6,591 bases of DNA from JANSYP01 sp038751255 (lineage in GTDB: Bacteria > Pseudomonadota > Alphaproteobacteria > Rhodobacterales > Rhodobacteraceae), in contig JBCDGN010000148.1 of the NCBI GenBank assembly GCA_038751255.1, positions 1 through 6,591 of the forward strand, written 5' to 3'. The translations under genes and the position numbers were made by a program. Shown piece after piece: positions 6,553 through 6,591 of the stretch (positions are counted from its first letter, which is position 1; every line of letters starts with the position of its first letter). Below the pieces are notes generated by a model, which was not told the origin of the DNA, made no database searches, and saw nothing but the letters and a program-made list of their open reading frames with translations.

Positions 6553-6591
6553 ATGCCAATTGAGCGGCTAAGTGTTGTCGTTACGCGACGC
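6553..6591 (+). CDS. Start of a probable 2-hydroxyacid dehydrogenase (partial, runs off right edge)
   Basis: Only 13 codons are present: MPIERLSVVVTRR. The ATG is preceded by a strong purine-rich ribosome binding site (AGGAGGGAGG at 6541-6550). The short run LSVVVTRR resembles the first beta-strand of D-2-hydroxyacid dehydrogenases (glyoxylate/hydroxypyruvate reductase type), which in Rhodobacteraceae are often found beside a small SH3-domain protein. With so few residues, the product name is tentative, while the existence of a gene start is well supported by the ribosome binding site and the divergent layout. Confidence 0.55.
   Translation, partial: MPIERLSVVVTRR

Noticed and set aside
1..6591. 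CRISPR array, tandem repeat array, or intact transposase with terminal inverted repeats
   Set aside because: No regularly spaced repeats beyond the Pho half-sites, and no transposase domain or matching terminal repeats, were seen by eye.

Overview
The window looks like a piece of an alphaproteobacterial chromosome, most likely from the Rhodobacteraceae (Roseobacter group). The basis is the GC-rich coding style, the phosphonate genes, the small SH3-domain exported protein beside the start of a 2-hydroxyacid-dehydrogenase-like gene, and a tRNA-Gln typical of the group. This assignment rests on family knowledge and was not tested by any search.

Left third (1-2947): a divergent phosphonate (phn) locus. 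On the minus strand, phnD (periplasmic phosphonate-binding protein) is followed by phnC (ABC ATPase), which runs off the left edge. The permease gene phnE is presumably beyond the edge. A GC-rich hairpin plus T-run separates phnD from phnC and looks like an attenuator that lets the binding protein be made in excess. On the plus strand lies phnM, a C-P lyase pathway amidohydrolase, broken by an in-frame TAG after 62 codons and followed immediately by an in-frame ATG. Between the divergent genes lie six Pho-box-like half-sites in 11-bp register: four facing phnD and two facing phnM. This points to PhoB control by phosphate starvation.

Middle (2948-5584): an island of decayed recombination genes with visibly lower GC. 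First comes the 3' part of a tyrosine recombinase, 5'-truncated and with an internal TAA. Then come a DUF2924 protein and a large serine recombinase in the usual DUF2924-recombinase order. The serine recombinase has two in-frame stops and one frameshift. The DUF2924 frame seems to have lost its stop codon at the junction with the recombinase. None of these looks able to make a full-length active recombinase, so the island appears immobile.

Right end (5585-6591): tRNA-Gln(UUG) on the minus strand with a plausible promoter and terminator, then a minus-strand gene for a secreted protein with two SH3-like segments. Divergently, the first 13 codons of a probable 2-hydroxyacid dehydrogenase run off the right edge. 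A perfect 12-bp palindrome lies in the gap between these last two genes.

Overall, uptake genes (phnD and phnC) look intact while a catabolic gene (phnM) is interrupted, next to a graveyard of site-specific recombinases. I saw no convincing new defence or other novel system. The points most worth following are the split phnM, the dense Pho-box array, and the DUF2924/recombinase junction.
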